A stretch of DNA of 64,000 nucleotides from Aulostomus chinensis. Taxonomy: Eukaryota > Chordata > Actinopteri > Syngnathiformes > Aulostomidae. The notes under the pieces were generated by a model. It saw nothing but the letters and a program-made list of their open reading frames with translations, was not told the origin of the DNA and ran no database searches. Within the stretch, counting starts at the first letter, position 1. Every line of letters starts with the position of its first letter. The stretch spans positions 21,153,125-21,217,124 of the forward strand of contig JBBMOA010000021.1 of the NCBI GenBank assembly GCA_037954235.1. Reading direction: 5' to 3'. Positions 62,801-64,000 of the stretch are shown in pieces. A program made the position numbers and the translations under genes.

Positions 62801-63789
62801 TCCAGGTCCCCTAGATCAGGTAGCACAGGCCTCCTGCATGTCCTACGCACCAGAGTTGAACAGAGGGGTGACAGAGCTTTGGCTGCGGCTGCGCCACACC
62901 TTTGGAACAACCTGCCGCTCCGTCACCAGTTGAAAATCTAGGCTCACACACACCTCTTCTCCCTGGCCTTTCCTCCCCTTTTATGACATGTTATTCTTAT
63001 GTTTTCATGCGCTGTCTTTTCTGATCAACTTTGATGTGTGTACATATTGTAGATCTATAGATGTTTGTGTTCTTTTCTTTGCCCTTTTTGCACCATGTAC
63101 GGCACTCTGGTGGGTGAAAGCTGTGTTTAAATGCACCTTTTAAATAAATTTTACTTACTTACTTACTTACTAGCTGGTGATCCTCCAGGTGCTTGTCTGT
63201 CTGTTCAGTCTGGTTGAAATGTGCATTGTACGATGTACTGATCATTTGTCAGTCTAGATCTAGTCTTAGAAGTTTTCAGAGTCAGCTGATTGAATATTGT
63301 TCCAAAGTGAATAAAGTGAATGAACCCCCATCCTTCAGTGGGCCGTGTCTGAACCAGGCTCTCCGTTGTGATGGTCACCCGGACTGTGTTGACCAGTCAG
63401 ATGAGGAGTTCTGTGGACCTGCTACACCCGTGCCCCTGTGCACCCCCGGGGAGTTTCAGTGTGCCAGCGGAAAATGCCTTTCTGTCAGCCGTGTATGTGA
63501 TGGGCGGCTGGATTGTGGTTTTGCCGATGGCTCTGATGAGCAAGGTAATCCAGTCTTCTCATAAAAACTAAAAAAAACGCTGTTGTTTGTTGCCAGTTCT
63601 GCTAGCAGCCTTTACACAAATCATTTTTTCTGTGTTTGTGTCTTGTTTGGTGAACGGTGCCTTTCTCGGCCCAGACTGTGGTGTGGTGTGTGATGAGGGG
63701 GAGTTCCTGTGTGCTGGAGGACGCTGCATCCTCTTCCTCCACCGCTGCGATGGACATGATGATTGCGGGGACCTCAGTGATGAGAGGGG
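39788..63789 (+). CDS. sspo: SCO-spondin, amino-terminal 1,549 residues; continues past the window
   Basis: SCO-spondin is a giant secreted glycoprotein of the subcommissural organ and floor plate that polymerises into the Reissner fiber in cerebrospinal fluid and is needed for a straight body axis in fish. Twenty-nine coding exons, all with GT-AG borders and matching phases, sum to 4,649 bases. Domain order: signal peptide 1-17; EMI-like 18-115; VWD1 about 170-363; C8 363-457; TIL 458-541; VWD2 545-740; C8 740-822; TIL 823-911; a second TIL-like block 912-1,013; VWD3 1,018-1,195; C8 1,195-1,291; TIL 1,292-1,372; four LDLa modules 1,380-1,549. This order and many local motifs match human SSPO as I remember it. 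The expected thrombospondin type 1 repeats must lie downstream. No stop or frameshift was found. Confidence 0.95.
40459..40668 (+). CDS. sspo: sspo exon 2: EMI-like domain, first part
   Basis: Acceptor ATCTTCCAG, donor TACAA/gtaagt. Starts HWCQHTVEEKVEQ and ends ASCFLYK. The WC pair after the signal peptide matches the human protein. Confidence 0.92.
41701..41783 (+). CDS. sspo: sspo exon 3: EMI-like domain, second part
   Basis: Acceptor GCTCTGCTCAG, donor CCAGG/gtaaga. Encodes TRVVNKTVRACCEGWSGPHC, the cysteine-rich end typical of EMI domains. Confidence 0.93.
42387..42557 (+). CDS. sspo: sspo exon 4: linker with six-cysteine segment
   Basis: Acceptor TGGCGCCCAG. Encodes GQCYSTWSCEEFPG and MEECCSTLWGLSWRNASDQ. 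The donor CCAG/gtccaa is weak at positions +3 to +5 but is the only in-phase choice. Confidence 0.88.
42651..42874 (+). CDS. sspo: sspo exon 5: start of VWD1
   Basis: Acceptor TTACACTCCAG, donor GCAAG/gtagga. Encodes SWGGAHYRTFDKKHFHFQG and CTYLLASSSDGTWAVY. A run of nine G (42,732-42,740) lies in the coding sequence. Confidence 0.94.
43398..43500 (+). CDS. sspo: sspo exon 6: VWD1
   Basis: Acceptor CCCTTTCCAG, donor AATG/gtgcgc. Encodes LSIQHRNLTLNNVHVPNGE. Confidence 0.88.
43983..44141 (+). CDS. sspo: sspo exon 7: VWD1 with GLCG motif
   Basis: Acceptor CCGGCTGCAG, donor GATG/gtgagg. Encodes WLGDFVFVESGLGVRVKFD and TRGLCGVYNN. Confidence 0.93.
44312..44397 (+). CDS. sspo: sspo exon 8: end of VWD1
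   Basis: Acceptor TGTGTTGCAG, donor TGAA/gtaaag. Encodes DDFTTMAGTVSQFAASFG and NSWKVP, the usual close of a VWD domain. Confidence 0.93.
44622..44747 (+). CDS. sspo: sspo exon 9: C8 domain 1, first part
   Basis: Acceptor TGCTTCTTCAG, donor CCAGG/gtcaga (non-consensus at +3). Encodes CSDAAELGHSCDV and VCHRLLESPFTQCH. Confidence 0.9.
45154..45310 (+). CDS. sspo: sspo exon 10: C8 domain 1, second part
   Basis: Acceptor TGCCTCTCAG, donor TGTG/gtaatg. Encodes LDPAAYVDTCLYLFC and MCDTLASYARECAQQ. Confidence 0.94.
46200..46452 (+). CDS. sspo: sspo exon 11: TIL domain 1
   Basis: Acceptor TGCCCCCAG after a poly-C run, donor CCTG/gtgagc. Encodes CPRGQVFSDCVSSCPASC, CVGGCECLPGLY and a closing CNT, the trypsin-inhibitor-like cysteine pattern. 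Confidence 0.94.
47662..47803 (+). CDS. sspo: sspo exon 12: start of VWD2
   Basis: Acceptor CTCCACCAG, donor GGAG/gtgagg. Encodes CRSGQWQCTGEKC and VTTFDKKRYSLQGGDCPF. Confidence 0.93.
47861..47891. repeat. (TG)n tract next to the exon 13 acceptor
   Basis: About 15 TG units end four bases before the acceptor AG, so they take the place of the polypyrimidine tract. Confidence 0.9.
47896..48037 (+). CDS. sspo: sspo exon 13: VWD2
   Basis: Acceptor TGTGTTCAG directly after a (TG)n tract that fills most of the 92-base intron; donor ACCG/gtgagt. Encodes LVVSVRCGECAAG and MSVTALRTTVTVSDT. Confidence 0.92.
48372..48544 (+). CDS. sspo: sspo exon 14: VWD2
   Basis: Acceptor TGTCCTCCAG, donor CAAG/gtgacc. 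Encodes LVVRRASSSFLLIQTFGAQ and LLIITLQPHFTNK, close to human SVRRASSAFLLLRWPGAQ. Confidence 0.94.
48636..48854 (+). CDS. sspo: sspo exon 15: end of VWD2 and start of C8 domain 2
   Basis: Acceptor TGTGTTGAAG, donor CCAG/gtgagt; the intron before it is only 91 bases. Encodes VRGLCGTLNWNQHDDF and TPEGDVENSVYSFAGKF. Confidence 0.94.
48924..49089 (+). CDS. sspo: sspo exon 16: C8 domain 2
   Basis: Acceptor TGAACTTCCAG, donor TGCT/gtaagt. Encodes CHDVVERESYLRLCLSE, then LTAYARHCAQEGVAVHWRN. Confidence 0.95.
49167..49988. mobile_element. hAT-like MITE in sspo intron 16
   Basis: The left end CAGTGACGTGTGCTCAGG and the right end (in reverse, CAGTGACGTGCGGTCAGG) are inverted repeats with two mismatches. 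Both ends carry a further internal GTGAGGCAC/GTGCCTCAC-type palindrome. Flanking 8-bp repeats CCTATGAG (49,159-49,166) and CCTATGAA (49,989-49,996) match at seven of eight bases. The 822-base interior has no coding frame. It contains a perfect 15-bp hairpin at 49,294-49,334. Confidence 0.88.
49997..50986. other. Rest of sspo intron 16
   Basis: No recognised repeat or gene. The minus-strand frame at 50,374-50,135 is low-complexity Pro/Ser and unsupported. Confidence 0.45.
50987..51254 (+). CDS. sspo: sspo exon 17: TIL domain 2
   Basis: Acceptor GTGTCCCCAG, donor CCTG/gtatgt. Encodes CSGGQVYQECGRACGGSC, a five-glycine run from GGA repeats (about 51,082-51,096), and CVPGCQCPAGLAQDHKGQC. Confidence 0.94.
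51255..52141. other. First part of sspo intron 17
   Basis: Ordinary sequence before the minisatellite. A 188-residue open frame starting in exon 17 runs out of frame and has no domain. Confidence 0.5.
52142..56530. repeat. 19-bp AT-rich minisatellite array, about 4.4 kb
   Basis: The unit is close to TACTTTATTATGTAGCATG, with common variants at the last six positions (GTAGTATA, GCAGTATA, GTAGGATA, GTAAGGTG, GGAGGATG). At 19 bases the array holds about 230 units. Higher-order structure is visible: a block at about 52,540-53,950 recurs at about 54,150-55,360, first with an offset near 1,543 and after a 138-base deletion with an offset near 1,405. A second block at about 55,770 recurs 266 bases (14 units) later. 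The array fills most of the 5.7 kb intron 17 of sspo. Every unit carries stop codons, so there are no long frames. The minus strand has AATAAA in most units. Confidence 0.97.
56531..56922. other. End of sspo intron 17
   Basis: Unique-looking sequence between the minisatellite and exon 18; nothing recognised. Confidence 0.5.
56923..57133 (+). CDS. sspo: sspo exon 18: VWC/TIL-like block
   Basis: Acceptor GTTCCCCACAG, donor CCTA/gtgggt. Encodes CRDGLFNCTQERCEEVNRC, then SGCVCPQGTVLL, matching the human CVCPPGTVLL region. It follows the 5.7 kb intron with the minisatellite. Confidence 0.93.
57241..57335 (+). CDS. sspo: sspo exon 19: end of TIL-like block
   Basis: Acceptor GTCACACCAG, donor CATG/gtaatg. 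Encodes GDRCVLPDECPCHHNG and SNDTIIKDCNT. Confidence 0.93.
57415..57671 (+). CDS. sspo: sspo exon 20: start of VWD3
   Basis: Acceptor TATTCATGCAG, donor AGAG/gtagga; the preceding intron is 79 bases. Encodes the most canonical VWD start in the gene (GDPHYVTFDGRYFSFLGDC) and CGSTGVTCTKSVTLSLG. Confidence 0.96.
57748..57882 (+). CDS. sspo: sspo exon 21: VWD3
   Basis: Acceptor TCTTGTCTTGTAG, donor GGAG/gtagga. Encodes AVTVNGMPVTLPKSYSG and LGVTLLWDGG, nearly the human sequence. Confidence 0.95.
58118..58320 (+). CDS. sspo: sspo exon 22: end of VWD3
   Basis: Acceptor GTTGTGTGCAG, donor CGCT/gtgagt. Encodes GRVGGLCGNFDGDTENDF and TAELFGNSWKLSPSCP. Confidence 0.95.
58415..58542 (+). CDS. sspo: sspo exon 23: C8 domain 3
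   Basis: Acceptor CTCCTCGACAG, donor GTGG/gtgagt. Encodes CGILTQELFSLCHPEVPFQQ and YDWCVFDACG. Confidence 0.95.
58627..58736 (+). CDS. sspo: sspo exon 24: C8 domain 3, second part
   Basis: Acceptor GATGTCTCAG, donor TGCC/gtatgg. Encodes CDSGGDCECLCTAIATYAEE and YIRWRSQELC. Confidence 0.95.
58819..58968 (+). CDS. sspo: sspo exon 25: TIL domain 3
   Basis: Acceptor ATTCCCTGCAG, donor CATG/gtacga. Encodes CENRLVYDPCGPACSPSC and CVEGCFCPAGTVRH. Confidence 0.94.
58969..59435. other. sspo intron 25
   Basis: No repeat or gene recognised. Confidence 0.5.
59436..59529 (+). CDS. sspo: sspo exon 26: end of TIL domain 3
   Basis: Acceptor TGTTTTCTAG, donor ACTG/gtcagt. Encodes CPCEWEGSMFPPGSRI, matching human CPCEWGRNSFPPGS. 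Confidence 0.93.
59637..59846 (+). CDS. sspo: sspo exon 27: LDLa 1 and start of LDLa 2
   Basis: Acceptor TGTGTGTCCAG, donor CGAG/gtgagc. Contains CEDGVWRCEGAAC, a full LDLa module with the calcium-binding DDCGDGSDE, then CSPDQFRC, the first half of the next module. Confidence 0.94.
59847..60489. other. First part of sspo intron 27
   Basis: A short TG/CA tract at about 59,893-59,925; otherwise nothing recognised. Confidence 0.5.
60490..60955 (+). repeat. Repeat segment preceding the L2 copy
   Basis: The phrase GAAGAAGCTTCTTGGGTGAG, then AGGCGAAACGTCTTC (60,879-60,913) is one I recognise from a widespread fish retroelement, usually followed by a lysine/serine-rich junction. The upstream 350 bases (for example GGATGGTTATATACCTGATAC) fit the same repeat. 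I do not assign a clade. Confidence 0.5.
60890..61681 (+). pseudogene. LINE pre-reverse-transcriptase segment (ORF2 fragment)
   Basis: A 263-residue open frame covers the linker region and the start of the reverse transcriptase (MKPSSSPYVAVPSQ, ILNSCLTTGFVPASF) and ends at a stop where the family continues K-H-x-V-V-x-P-L. The first 20 residues belong to the upstream repeat, so the true LINE part starts near 60,960. Confidence 0.8.
61882..62622 (+). pseudogene. LINE reverse transcriptase fragment
   Basis: It contains the first catalytic aspartate motif (LLDLRAAFDTVDH) and the PQG motif (CGVPQGSISGP). The second catalytic motif, expected as YADD, reads YAED in another frame at about 62,218-62,229 (a GAG in place of GAT), and a frameshift lies nearby. 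The thumb region LGVSFDSNFCFDKRI follows. The copy is catalytically dead. Confidence 0.88.
62640..62945 (+). pseudogene. LINE carboxy-terminal fragment
   Basis: Reads LTDWLPIHHRIHFKIL across a stop, then MVFKTLKGLAPPSITELI and a degraded tail ending near TTCRSVTS. Typical of the end of L2 open reading frame 2. Confidence 0.75.
63339..63544 (+). CDS. sspo: sspo exon 28: end of LDLa 2 and LDLa 3
   Basis: Acceptor ATCCTTCAG, donor CAAG/gtaatc. Encodes RCDGHPDCVDQSDEEFC, completing LDLa 2, and CTPGEFQCASGKC with DCGFADGSDE (LDLa 3). Confidence 0.94.
63675..63789 (+). CDS. sspo: sspo exon 29: LDLa 4
   Basis: Acceptor CTCGGCCCAG, donor GGGG/gtacgt in phase 2. Encodes CDEGEFLCAGGRC and HRCDGHDDCGDLSDERG; the last cysteine must come from the next exon outside the window. 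Confidence 0.92.
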
Positions 63790-64000
63790 GTACGTTTTGA
63801 TCTGCCATGGGGCTGGCTTGTGTGTGGATGAGTGTTTTCTTCTTACCTGGATGTCAGATGGATGCAGCTTGCTGTGCAACAACAAACTTCTCCTCTTTGA
63901 AGTCCTGGTGTCTTCCTCCTCCTGCTGCTGGTACTGGGTTCCAACCACATAACAGCAGAAAATTACACGACATGTTAAGTGCAGGGCTCATGGAGGACGC

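Larger units (their letters stand above)
60956..63170 (+). mobile_element. L2-type LINE, 5' truncated and decayed, in sspo intron 27
   Basis: It lacks the endonuclease and starts in the region before the reverse transcriptase. The 3' end is a (TTAC)n tail at 63,150-63,170, the usual simple tail of such LINEs. Protein phrases in order: DDTTRSLGRACQRAERKWK, FPNIISKHVH, SSSPYVAVPSQMMKDTFDII, LLDLRAAFDTVDHTTLLAHL, CGVPQGSISGPLLFCLYMLP, and near the end DWLPIHHRIHFKIL. These match the teleost L2 consensus as I remember it. Frames switch at about 61,680 and 62,200, and several stops interrupt it. Confidence 0.9.

Overview
This is nuclear DNA from a ray-finned fish, most likely a spiny-rayed teleost. 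Genes are split by GT-AG introns, (CA)n/(TG)n microsatellites are frequent, and several interspersed repeats look like known teleost families: hAT transposons, an L2-type LINE, tRNA-headed SINEs and GGAT-tailed repeats. There are no operons, bacterial signals or CRISPR arrays. All exon models below were made by eye from splice sites, reading-frame phase and remembered vertebrate family members; no search was run.

Region 1-30,600 is mostly non-coding and repeat-rich. It holds a hAT element with a BED-finger remnant (1,982-3,044), a 1.5 kb terminal-inverted-repeat element (about 4,410-5,926), a hAT element with a decayed GTF2IRD2/Charlie-like transposase (9,735-10,977), several SINE-like copies, a 47-bp minisatellite and many microsatellites. 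A CpG island at about 15,100-15,680 contains a convincing first coding exon on the minus strand (15,488-15,269) of a gene I cannot name. A possible further minus-strand exon lies at 12,427-12,281.

Region 30,667-36,500 holds AOC1 (copper amine oxidase / diamine oxidase) on the minus strand. Four coding exons give 742 residues with all catalytic and copper-binding residues present, and a probable non-coding first exon lies near 36,415-36,475.

Region 39,788-63,789 holds the 5' part of sspo (SCO-spondin) on the plus strand. Twenty-nine coding exons with consistent phases encode about 1,549 residues: signal peptide, EMI-like domain, three VWD-C8-TIL units and four LDL-receptor class A repeats. 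The gene continues beyond the window. AOC1 and sspo are arranged head to head about 3.3 kb apart.

The sspo introns carry the most striking structures: a 4.4 kb array of a 19-bp AT-rich minisatellite with higher-order duplications (52,142-56,530), a hAT-like MITE with a perfect 15-bp hairpin (49,167-49,988), and a decayed L2 LINE (about 60,960-63,170) in the intron that splits the second LDLa module. The two genes act in separate processes: AOC1 degrades histamine and diamines outside cells, and SCO-spondin is secreted by the subcommissural organ to build the Reissner fiber. I see no functional link between them beyond adjacency.
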